A DNA stretch of 8,974 nucleotides from assembly GCA_018372435.1 (NCBI GenBank), contig JAHAJA010000064.1:1-8974 (forward strand), written 5' to 3'. Of this stretch, positions 1-5,794 are shown in pieces. The notes beneath the pieces were generated by a model. That model saw only the letters and a program-made list of their open reading frames with translations, was not told where the DNA came from and ran no database searches. The translations under genes were made by a program, and so were the position numbers. Within the stretch, counting starts at the first letter, position 1. The number at the start of each line of letters is the position of its first letter. The stretch is from Clostridiales bacterium (GTDB lineage: Bacteria; Bacillota; Clostridia; Lachnospirales; Lachnospiraceae).

Positions 1-125
1 AGTTCCGAAGTAGAACACATATAGGAAGAAAATCAAGCGACGCGAAGCGGCATTTGATTTTACCCTATAAGTTAGCGAAAGAACGAAGTTCTAGAGCTAT
101 AGGTTACATTATACGAAGTTTTAAT
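1..125. repeat. Hairpin-rich non-coding segment with recurring CGAAG
   Basis: No credible gene is visible here. CGAAG occurs at 6-10, 43-47, 84-88 and 114-118, each within a small inverted repeat: GTTC 2-5 with GAAC 13-16; CGC 41-43 with GCG 47-49; AGAAC 80-84 with GTTCT 88-92; ATTA 108-111 with TAAT 122-125. A longer stem pairs AAAATCAA (29-36) with TTGATTTT (54-61). CCTATA (64-69) can pair with TATAGG on either side (20-25 or 98-103), so two alternative folds exist. It may be the 3' untranslated end of an upstream transcript, an intergenic repeat or a structured RNA; the sequence alone does not decide. Confidence 0.45.
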
Positions 126-130
126 ATAAA
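103..130 (+). promoter_or_regulatory. Possible promoter of the 160-657 gene
   Basis: GTTACA at 103-108 (4 of 6 matches to TTGACA) lies 16 bp before TATAAA at 125-130 (5 of 6 matches to TATAAT). A start near 137 would give a short leader that includes the ribosome site AAAGGGG at 147-153. In DNA this A+T-rich such matches arise by chance, so this is tentative. Confidence 0.35.
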
Positions 131-159
131 AAACAAGTTATTAGTAAAAGGGGAAGATT

Positions 160-657
160 ATGATCTCTTTACATGTAGTAGATGTGAAATCATTCATGAA
201 TCACCTGTTGATTCAGACTGTCTTTGATAATTTTTTATTATCAGAATTAGAAATTACTACCTATAATCAATTTAAGATTAATGGTAAATTGAATAGCGGT
301 TGGTACGACGAGGAAGAGAAGGAAGCTCTAGAAGAGCGACAGTATTCTACTTGGGCTGAAATTAAACCCATTGCTTTTTCTCTTATGAAGGGAAAGAAAG
401 TACCAGCTATGTTTAAAATTGTACTTATCCTATCACCAGCAAACACGAAGAAGATTATTGAGAAGGCTTTACCGAATTTTGATTTGTCTCAAGTGGGTTC
501 TCTCTATCTTAATATCCGTTATGAGAACGGAAGTTTACATCTAGTCACAGGGGTATCCATGAAGGTATTTACAATGGATAAAACGGTAGAACAGGAATGG
601 GATAGCAATATGAAGCGCTTCTTGAAACATTTTGAGATTGTGTTTGAAGAAGTTTAA
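160..657 (+). CDS. Small protein resembling the DUF5721 family, function unknown
   Basis: A 165-residue soluble protein with no signal peptide or membrane segment. The ATG at 160 follows AAAGGGG (147-153) at good spacing. Its overall pattern resembles, from memory, the Lachnospiraceae family DUF5721: an N-terminal MISLHVVDVKSFMNHLL, a charged stretch near residues 48-62 (DEEEKEALEER), a centre with LSPANTKKIIEKALP, LNIRYENGSLHLVTG near 118-132 and an acidic C-terminus. No catalytic motif is recognised, so no function is assigned. The gene sits just upstream of htpG but is separated from it by a CIRCE element and a dedicated promoter, so it is probably a separate transcription unit. It is intact and its codon use looks like that of its neighbours. 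The coding call is confident; the family name is moderate. Confidence 0.8.
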   Translation: MISLHVVDVKSFMNHLLIQTVFDNFLLSELEITTYNQFKINGKLNSGWYDEEEKEALEERQYSTWAEIKPIAFSLMKGKKVPAMFKIVLILSPANTKKIIEKALPNFDLSQVGSLYLNIRYENGSLHLVTGVSMKVFTMDKTVEQEWDSNMKRFLKHFEIVFEEV

Positions 658-688
658 AGAAGGAAATAATTGTTAAGGAACATACTTA

Positions 689-715
689 TTAGCACTCGTT
701 TAAGATGAGTGCTAA
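689..715 (+). promoter_or_regulatory. CIRCE operator (HrcA binding site) upstream of htpG
   Basis: TTAGCACTC (689-697), nine bases, then GAGTGCTAA (707-715): a perfect match to the CIRCE consensus TTAGCACTC-N9-GAGTGCTAA. CIRCE is the operator of the heat-shock repressor HrcA, typically found before groESL and dnaK operons. Here its right edge lies 7 bp upstream of the -35 box of the htpG promoter, so HrcA very probably controls htpG. Confidence 0.95.
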
Positions 716-721
716 TTTTTT
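689..721 (+). terminator. CIRCE hairpin plus T6 as possible terminator for the 160-657 gene
   Basis: Transcribed from the upstream gene, the CIRCE repeat forms a 9-bp stem with a 9-base loop and is followed directly by six T residues (716-721). That is the layout of an intrinsic terminator, 31 bases after the upstream stop codon. The stem has four G-C pairs, so efficiency would be moderate. No other terminator is visible between the two genes. Confidence 0.5.
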
Positions 722-722
722 C

Positions 723-751
723 TTGACTTTTGATTTCACTCGTATTAATAT
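723..751 (+). promoter_or_regulatory. htpG promoter (sigma-A type)
   Basis: TTGACT at 723-728 (5 of 6 matches to the -35 consensus) and TAATAT at 746-751 (4 of 6) are separated by 17 bp. Predicted start is near 757-759, giving a leader of about 55 bases before the ATG at 813. CIRCE lies immediately upstream. Confidence 0.65.
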
Positions 752-812
752 TAGTATCAGTAAGTGACATAGAGTCATTTTTAGTTTGAAAATAATCAAA
801 GGAGAGATTGTA

Positions 813-2783
813 ATGAGTAGAGAACAAGGAAGCTTATCAATTAATTCAGAAAATATATTTCCAATCATTAAAAAATGGTTGTATTCTGACCATGACATCT
901 TCTATAGAGAGTTAATATCAAATGGTTGTGATGCAATCACAAAATTAAAAAAATTATCCATAATGGGTGAATACGAAGAAGTAGATGGTGAAAAGTATCG
1001 TCTTGACGTAATCGTTAGTCCGGAAAACAAAACAATTAAAATTATTGATAATGGTATTGGTATGACTGTTGATGAGGTAAAACAATACATTAATCAAATC
1101 GCTTTCTCTGGTGCAGAAGCATTCTTAGCACAATATAAGGATAAAACAAACGAAGAACAAATCATCGGACACTTCGGTTTAGGTTTCTATTCTGCATTCA
1201 TGGTAGCAGACAGAGTTACGATTGATACACTATCATATAAGCCAGGTTCAACAAGTGTTCATTGGGAATCTGAGGGTGGTACTGAATTCGAGATGTCTGA
1301 AGGTGAAAAAGAGACAAGAGGTACTGAAATCACACTTTACTTAAATGAAGATAGCTATGAATTCTCTAACGAATATCGTGCGAAGGAAGTAATTCAGAAA
1401 TACTGTTCTTTCATGCCAGTAGAAATCTACTTCACTAACGCAGATGCCCCTATTGAAGAGAAAAAGGAAGAAGAAAAAGAAGAAATAATCGACGCTGAAG
1501 TAGATGCAGATGGTAATGCAGTAGAAAATTCTGATGCAGATGATACAGAAGCAAATGAAGAAGAAAAAGTAGAGGATAAAGGACCAAAGCCTCTTAATAA
1601 CCCAACTCCATTATGGACAAAACATCCGAATGATTGTACAGAAGAAGAATATAAAGAATTTTACCGCAATGTATTCCATGATTTCAAAGAACCATTATTC
1701 TGGATTCACTTAAACATGGATTATCCATTTAACTTAAAGGGAATCTTATACTTCCCTAAAATTAATACAGAATATGATTCTGTTGAGGGTACAATCAAAC
1801 TATATAATAACCAGGTATTTATCGCTGATAACATCAAAGAAGTTATTCCAGAGTTCCTAATGTTATTAAAAGGTGTTATTGATTGTCCAGATCTACCACT
1901 TAACGTATCAAGAAGTGCATTACAAAACGATGGTTTTGTTAAGAAAATCTCTGAGTACATCACAAAGAAAGTTGCAGATAAACTTTCTGGCATGTACAAA
2001 GTTGAAAAAGAATCTTATGAAAAATACTGGGATGATATTAGCCCATTCATCAAATATGGTTGCTTAAAAGATGAAAAATTCCGTGATAAGATGAAAGATT
2101 TTATCATCTTCAAGAACTTAGAAGGTAAATATATTACATTACCAGACTATGCAGAAGCAAACAAAGAAAAAGCAAATGATAAGATCTATTATGCAACTGA
2201 CTTACAACAACAAAGTCAATACATTAATATGTTCAAAGAAGCTGGAATTGATGCGCTTGTATTAACTCACAACATTGATCAACCATTCATCTCTCAATTA
2301 GAACAACAAGATGATAAACTTCATTTCCAAAGAATTGATGCAGATCTTACTGACAGTTTCAAAGAAGAAGTAGCAGAAGGTGAAGAAGCTGATAAGTTAA
2401 AGGAAAAGACAGATGCTCTTACTGAGTTATTCAGAAAAGTCCTTAACAAAGAAAAACTTGAAGTTAAAGTTGAAAAGTTAAAGAATGAAAATGTTTCTTC
2501 TATGGTAACTCTTTCAGAAGAGAGTCGTAGAATGCAAGATATGATGAAGATGTACAATATGTATGGAATGGACCCTGGTATGTTTGGCACTAGTGAGACA
2601 TTAGTTCTTAATGCAAACAATAAGTTAGTACAATATATCTTCGAACACAAAGACGAGGATGTATCAATCTTCTGTGAACAATTATATGATTTAGCTTTAT
2701 TAAGCCATAAACCATTAGAAGCAGAAGCTATGACAAAATTCATTAGTAGAAGTAATGAAATTATGTTAAAGATGGCAAAATAA
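813..2783 (+). CDS. htpG: HtpG, bacterial Hsp90 molecular chaperone
   Basis: Cytosolic ATP-dependent dimeric chaperone that remodels client proteins. The start is ATG 813, preceded by AAAGGAGAG (798-806); an in-frame ATG at 786 has no ribosome site. The product has 656 residues, longer than the roughly 625 of E. coli and B. subtilis HtpG. The N-terminal GHKL ATPase domain shows RELISNGCDA (32-41, with ATPase Glu33), DNGIGM (79-84), GHFGLGFYSAF (119-129) and GTEI (170-173). A highly acidic linker (about 215-256) precedes the middle domain, which has LPLNVSRSALQND (361-373) with the expected arginine at 367. The C-terminal dimerisation domain contains a methionine-rich segment (574-590). Two variations stand out: SNGCDA replaces the usual SNASDA, and IAFSGAEAF replaces IAKSGTKAF. 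HrcA control is likely through the upstream CIRCE. Identity is certain. Confidence 0.97.
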   Translation: MSREQGSLSINSENIFPIIKKWLYSDHDIFYRELISNGCDAITKLKKLSIMGEYEEVDGEKYRLDVIVSPENKTIKIIDNGIGMTVDEVKQYINQIAFSGAEAFLAQYKDKTNEEQIIGHFGLGFYSAFMVADRVTIDTLSYKPGSTSVHWESEGGTEFEMSEGEKETRGTEITLYLNEDSYEFSNEYRAKEVIQKYCSFMPVEIYFTNADAPIEEKKEEEKEEIIDAEVDADGNAVENSDADDTEANEEEKVEDKGPKPLNNPTPLWTKHPNDCTEEEYKEFYRNVFHDFKEPLFWIHLNMDYPFNLKGILYFPKINTEYDSVEGTIKLYNNQVFIADNIKEVIPEFLMLLKGVIDCPDLPLNVSRSALQNDGFVKKISEYITKKVADKLSGMYKVEKESYEKYWDDISPFIKYGCLKDEKFRDKMKDFIIFKNLEGKYITLPDYAEANKEKANDKIYYATDLQQQSQYINMFKEAGIDALVLTHNIDQPFISQLEQQDDKLHFQRIDADLTDSFKEEVAEGEEADKLKEKTDALTELFRKVLNKEKLEVKVEKLKNENVSSMVTLSEESRRMQDMMKMYNMYGMDPGMFGTSETLVLNANNKLVQYIFEHKDEDVSIFCEQLYDLALLSHKPLEAEAMTKFISRSNEIMLKMAK

Positions 2784-2808
2784 TTTAGCCTGAATATAAA
2801 AGATATGG

Positions 2809-2848
2809 TACCCCGTAAGGTATGTTTAAAATAATACTTTATGGGGTA
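2809..2848 (+). terminator. Strong hairpin after htpG, probable terminator
   Basis: TACCCCGTAAGGTAT (2809-2823) pairs over 15 bp, including two G-U pairs, with ATACTTTATGGGGTA (2834-2848) around a 10-base loop. It starts 26 bases after the htpG stop. The following sequence (TTCTATATTAT) is T-rich but not a clean T run, so it may act as a weak terminator or as a 3'-end stabiliser. Confidence 0.6.
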
Positions 2849-2893
2849 TTCTATATTATAGAACGCTAACTGAAAGGTTACATAGAATGTTCT
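2848..2893 (+). other. Second inverted-repeat structure between htpG and degV
   Basis: Overlapping complementary arms are present: ATTCTAT (2848-2854) with ATAGAAT (2882-2888), and AGAAC (2860-2864) with GTTCT (2889-2893). An inner TAAC (2867-2870) pairs with GTTA (2877-2880) around TGAAAG. The arms compete, so only some can form at once. The first arm overlaps the end of the preceding hairpin. No known RNA family is recognised. Confidence 0.35.
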
Positions 2894-2904
2894 TATTATA
2901 AATA

Positions 2905-2960
2905 TAGTTTTAATTGACCAATATAAGAATATATGCTATTATATATAGTAATTAAAACTA
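2905..2960. promoter_or_regulatory. 11-bp inverted repeat bracketing the degV promoter
   Basis: TAGTTTTAATT (2905-2915) and AATTAAAACTA (2950-2960) are perfect reverse complements separated by 34 bases. The left arm overlaps the -35 box and the right arm lies at the predicted transcription start. This is what a split operator would look like, though an RNA stem cannot be formed by the usual transcript because the left arm is upstream of the start site. The regulator is unknown. Confidence 0.5.
2914..2942 (+). promoter_or_regulatory. degV promoter (sigma-A type)
   Basis: TTGACC (2914-2919, 5 of 6) and TATTAT (2937-2942, 5 of 6) with an ideal 17-bp spacer. Predicted start is near 2949, with a leader of about 77 bases before the ATG at 3027. 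Confidence 0.75.
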
Positions 2961-3026
2961 CATAATAAAGTATGATATTGCTTTAGATTGTTGTGTATTT
3001 GGTTACTGTATTTAGGAGGAACGACG

Positions 3027-3866
3027 ATGAGTTATAAAATTATTGGTGATAGTTGTACAGACTTAACAGAAGAATTAAAAAAAGACAGCAATATTCAAAT
3101 AGTGCCTTTATGTATTGATATAGATGGATATTTAATTACAGATGATGAATCATTTGACCAGAAAGATTTTCTAAAAAGAATGTCAGAAAGCCCAAATTGT
3201 CCAAAATCTTCTTGTCCTTCGCCAGATGCATATATGAAAGCCTTTGATGGCCCAGAAGATCATGTATACGTTGTTACATTATCTTCAAAATTAAGCGGTT
3301 CCTATGATAGTGCTATGTTAGCAAAGCGTTTATATCTTGAAGAAAATCCAGATAAGCAAATTGAAATATTCGATTCCAGATCAGCTTCTGTTGGACAAAC
3401 TTTAATAGCTCTAAAAACTAAACAATTAGAAGAAGAAGGCAAGAGTTTCGAAGAAGTAGTTCGTGAAACTAGTGAATTCCGTGATAATATGAGTACAAAG
3501 TTTGTATTAGAATCCTTAGAAACATTGAGAAAAAATGGACGACTTAGTAATATTAAAGCGATTCTAGCTAGCGCACTTAATATTAAACCAGTAATGCGAG
3601 GCACGGAAGATGGATCAATTGAGAAAGTTGATCAAGCAAGGGGGATTAATAAGACTTTATTATTAATGGCAGACCTAATCAAGAAAGATGCAACCAATAT
3701 CGCAAATCGCACACTTGCAATCGCACATTGCAACAATTATGAGAGAGCAGTCTTTGTTAAAGATGAAATTATGAAACGTGTACCATTCAAAGATTTCTTT
3801 ATCTGTGATACCTCAGGAATTAGTTCTCTATATGCAAATGACGGAGGTATAATTGTTAGTTATTAA
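3027..3866 (+). CDS. DegV-family (FakB-like) fatty-acid-binding protein
   Basis: A 279-residue soluble protein, the usual DegV length. The ATG at 3027 is preceded by AGGAGGA (3014-3020), which decides the start over an upstream in-frame alternative at 2988. DegV hallmarks are present: IGDSCTDL near the N-terminus (6-13), SSCPSP (61-66) in place of the common TSQPSP, TLSSKLSGSYDSA (84-96), an ESLETLRKNGRLS segment (162-174) and LNIKPVM (184-190). DegV proteins bind a single long-chain fatty acid, and the characterised FakB members present it to the kinase FakA for phosphorylation and entry into phospholipid synthesis. No fakA-like gene is in the window, so partner and pathway are inferred from the family. 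It appears monocistronic, with its own promoter and a downstream terminator. Confidence 0.93.
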   Translation: MSYKIIGDSCTDLTEELKKDSNIQIVPLCIDIDGYLITDDESFDQKDFLKRMSESPNCPKSSCPSPDAYMKAFDGPEDHVYVVTLSSKLSGSYDSAMLAKRLYLEENPDKQIEIFDSRSASVGQTLIALKTKQLEEEGKSFEEVVRETSEFRDNMSTKFVLESLETLRKNGRLSNIKAILASALNIKPVMRGTEDGSIEKVDQARGINKTLLLMADLIKKDATNIANRTLAIAHCNNYERAVFVKDEIMKRVPFKDFFICDTSGISSLYANDGGIIVSY

Positions 3867-3880
3867 TTGAAGAGTTGTCC

Positions 3881-3932
3881 CGAGGCACCTCGTCTTATCA
3901 AAAAGGCAACCGCAATTATCCTAGTAGATAAG
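3881..3932 (+). other. Inverted repeats downstream of degV, possible structured RNA
   Basis: CGAG (3881-3884) and CTCG (3889-3892) form a small hairpin, also readable as a 12-bp DNA palindrome. CTTATC (3894-3899) pairs with GATAAG (3927-3932), with AGG and CCT able to pair inside. It lies in the degV 3' region before the terminator. I do not recognise a riboswitch or named RNA here. Confidence 0.3.
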
Positions 3933-3963
3933 TATAAAAATAATGTGAATGCATCTTAAAATC

Positions 3964-4010
3964 AGACCTAGATAGGGCGTTAACCCGCCACGTCTCAGGT
4001 CTATTTTTTT
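3964..4010 (+). terminator. Intrinsic terminator after degV
   Basis: AGACCT (3964-3969) pairs with AGGTCT (3997-4002). Inside, GGCG (3976-3979) pairs with CGCC (3986-3989) around a 6-base loop. Seven T residues follow at 4004-4010. The stem is interrupted, but the T run makes termination credible. It ends transcription from degV before the divergently regulated tetR promoter region. The same AGACCT recurs downstream at 4040-4045. Confidence 0.75.
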
Positions 4011-4142
4011 ACCCAGTAAGCGCTTTTCTTCTTGTTTTCAGACCTGACGACGCATAGCTTCTAACAATTCAACACTTTTTATAGCATATGGAATAAAATG
4101 ATAATTATTGTGTAATTAAATCAAATTGCGATAGTTTTTTAC
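4011..4142. other. Non-coding spacer before the tetR promoter
   Basis: Together with 3867-4010 and the tetR promoter this makes a gap of 343 bases without a gene. AGACCTGA (4040-4047) is the exact reverse complement of the 3' arm of the preceding terminator (TCAGGTCT, 3995-4002), so an alternative long-loop pairing across the T run is possible. The rest is A+T-rich with no supported gene or RNA. Confidence 0.4.
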
Positions 4143-4171
4143 TTGCAATTCTAACGAGTGTTAGGTATAAT
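4143..4171 (+). promoter_or_regulatory. Promoter of the tetR-hydrolase unit
   Basis: TTGCAA (4143-4148) and a perfect TATAAT (4166-4171) with a 17-bp spacer. Predicted start is near 4178, inside the second operator copy. The leader to the ATG at 4210 is about 32 bases and contains GGAGGAG. Confidence 0.85.
4151..4164. promoter_or_regulatory. Operator copy 1 for the TetR repressor
   Basis: CTAAC-GAGT-GTTAG, a perfect 14-bp palindrome apart from the 4-base centre. It fills the spacer between -35 and -10, so a bound repressor would block RNA polymerase. The repressor is inferred to be the TetR protein encoded directly downstream. Confidence 0.85.
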
Positions 4172-4174
4172 GTG

Positions 4175-4190
4175 TCTAACAGTTGTTAGA
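4175..4190. promoter_or_regulatory. Operator copy 2 for the TetR repressor
   Basis: TCTAAC-AGTT-GTTAGA, the same half-sites as copy 1 extended by one pair to 16 bp. It covers the predicted start site. The two copies are 25 bp apart start to start, about two and a half helical turns, which places their centres on opposite faces of the DNA. Confidence 0.85.
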
Positions 4191-4209
4191 TGAAAGCTGG
4201 AGGAGTAGA

Positions 4210-4824
4210 ATGCAAGAAAAGAATAATACAAAAGAGATGATAGAAGATGTCGCGTTAGAATTATTTTCAAAAAAAGGGTACAAGGCTGTATCGATAAGAG
4301 ACATCGGTAAACAAGTCGGAATTAAAGAAAGTTCAATATATTATCATTTTTTGAATAAGCAGGCAATTATGGATTCACTGCTACAAAAAGTTGATATTCT
4401 TATCGAAAAAATGAAAGCTGGTTTTGATATAGAGTTCGCTAAGTTGGATACAATTACAGAAAAAGCATTTTGTGAAGTTGCCATCGGTTTGTTGAAAAAT
4501 TATCTATTAAACCCGTATGTTAATAAGCTTTTATCGGTTTTGACAATTGAACAGATGTCTGAGAAGAAGGCTTATGAAATATACCAACGACTTGTATTCG
4601 AATTGCCGCTATTACAGCAGGAGCAGGTTTTTAAAGAGATGATTGAAAGCGGTTATGTAAAACCAAATAACCCAACAGTGTTAGCACATGAATATTATGC
4701 TGTTATCTACTTTGCATTTCAAAAGAACTGTGTCGGCTGTGAAGTGACAGATGAAAAAATAAATATAGCATGCGAAGAAATTCGTATCAATATGGGTGAT
4801 ATTTTTAGAAAGATGAGGGAGTGA
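4210..4824 (+). CDS. TetR/AcrR-family transcriptional repressor
   Basis: A 204-residue protein, typical of TetR regulators. The ATG at 4210 follows GGAGGAG (4199-4205); an upstream in-frame TTG at 4183 lies inside the operator and is rejected. The N-terminal helix-turn-helix spans about residues 7-55: an IEDVALELFSKKGYKAVSIRDIGKQVGIKESSIYYHFLNK segment with the characteristic YYHF near the recognition helix. The C-terminal ligand-binding part is divergent and gives no clue to the inducer. The promoter holds two matching palindromes, so autorepression is very likely. The stop codon is one base from the hydrolase start, meaning the two genes are co-transcribed and the hydrolase is probably the main regulated target. 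The ligand is unknown. Confidence 0.93.
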   Translation: MQEKNNTKEMIEDVALELFSKKGYKAVSIRDIGKQVGIKESSIYYHFLNKQAIMDSLLQKVDILIEKMKAGFDIEFAKLDTITEKAFCEVAIGLLKNYLLNPYVNKLLSVLTIEQMSEKKAYEIYQRLVFELPLLQQEQVFKEMIESGYVKPNNPTVLAHEYYAVIYFAFQKNCVGCEVTDEKINIACEEIRINMGDIFRKMRE

Positions 4825-4825
4825 T

Positions 4826-5752
4826 ATGATGAATGCATATCGGAGTAAAAAGTCCGCTGATAAAATAGTAAGTACATATGATGAACTATTAAAACAATGG
4901 GATGTGCCGATGAAAGAATTGATGGTGCCTACTACGTATGGCTCGACGCATGTTATTATTTCAGGAAAAGAGGAGGGAAAACCTCTTCTTATGTTTCATG
5001 GCGTAGGTGACGATTCGGCCTTGATGTGGATATATAATGCAAAAGCACTTGGAGAATCTTATAGATTATATGCGATAGATACGATTGGCGGACCTGGAAA
5101 AAGTTTAATGGGTGAAAAGTATAATACGAGTTATGATGATGTTATATGGATTGATGAAATAAAGAACTATTTTAACTTAGAAAAGTCATCAATAGTAGGC
5201 GTTTCCCATGGGGGATATTTGGTTCAGCTATATACATTGTATAGGCAGGAGAAAATAGATAAAGCAATTTGCCTTTCAGCTTCCGTACCTATTGATGGTA
5301 GCGGAAGTTATATGAAGACTATGATGAAAATATTTTTACCTGAGGCATTATTTCCCACCAAAAGAAATGTTATGAAACTTCTAAGAAAGCTTTCGGGGAA
5401 TCATGTTGAGGTATTCACTGATAATACTATTATACTAGAGCATTATCAATGGTTATTAAAAGGATTTAATAATATGGCAATGAGATATCATAAGGTTCGT
5501 ATGTTTACAGAGGAAGAAGTAGAGCAAATTAAGGATAAAGTATATTACCTTGTTGGCCTTGAAGACCCTTTTCAGAAATTAGGAGGTGCAGCATTATTAA
5601 GGAAATATGGTATGAATGTAAAATTTTACAATGGTGTTGGGCATGGCATTAATCACGAGATTGCGGATGAAATAAATAACATAGTAATTCGAATTATGGA
5701 AGGGCAGTTTATGCATATGGGGTTTCATGATGTTTCACCAAATACTATATAG
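4826..5752 (+). CDS. Alpha/beta-hydrolase fold enzyme
   Basis: A 308-residue cytosolic hydrolase with no signal peptide. Visible elements in order are FHG (57-59) for the oxyanion hole, the nucleophile elbow GVSHGG (125-130, Ser127), GLEDPF (244-249) carrying the likely acid Asp247, and NGVGHG (269-274) carrying the likely base His273. The full catalytic triad therefore appears intact. These enzymes include esterases, lipases, lactonases and similar; the substrate cannot be read from the sequence. GAGGGAG (4815-4821) serves either ATG 4826 or ATG 4829; the second has the more usual spacing, so the start is uncertain by one codon. It lies one base after the tetR stop and shares its repressible promoter, which suggests an inducible role on a small molecule sensed by the repressor. 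Confidence 0.9.
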   Translation: MMNAYRSKKSADKIVSTYDELLKQWDVPMKELMVPTTYGSTHVIISGKEEGKPLLMFHGVGDDSALMWIYNAKALGESYRLYAIDTIGGPGKSLMGEKYNTSYDDVIWIDEIKNYFNLEKSSIVGVSHGGYLVQLYTLYRQEKIDKAICLSASVPIDGSGSYMKTMMKIFLPEALFPTKRNVMKLLRKLSGNHVEVFTDNTIILEHYQWLLKGFNNMAMRYHKVRMFTEEEVEQIKDKVYYLVGLEDPFQKLGGAALLRKYGMNVKFYNGVGHGINHEIADEINNIVIRIMEGQFMHMGFHDVSPNTI

Positions 5753-5794
5753 TGTTCGAGTAATTTGATATTTTGATAACTTGTGCAGTCGATT

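Noticed and set aside
786..812. Upstream ATG at 786 as the htpG start
   Set aside because: It adds nine residues not typical of HtpG and lacks a ribosome site, while ATG 813 has AAAGGAGAG at the right distance.
2321..2743. 140-codon reading frame on the minus strand inside htpG
   Set aside because: It is an antisense shadow of the htpG coding sequence with no ribosome site or recognisable protein features.
2988..3026. Longer degV reading frame from 2988
   Set aside because: The extension is hydrophobic but the AGGAGGA at 3014-3020 directs initiation at 3027, where the DegV family sequence begins.
3867..4010. T-box leader or other known riboswitch after degV
   Set aside because: Strings such as GGCAACCGC and AGGGCG...CCCGCC loosely recall a T-box, but the AGGGTGGNACCGCG core and a specifier stem are absent, and no biosynthetic or synthetase gene follows.
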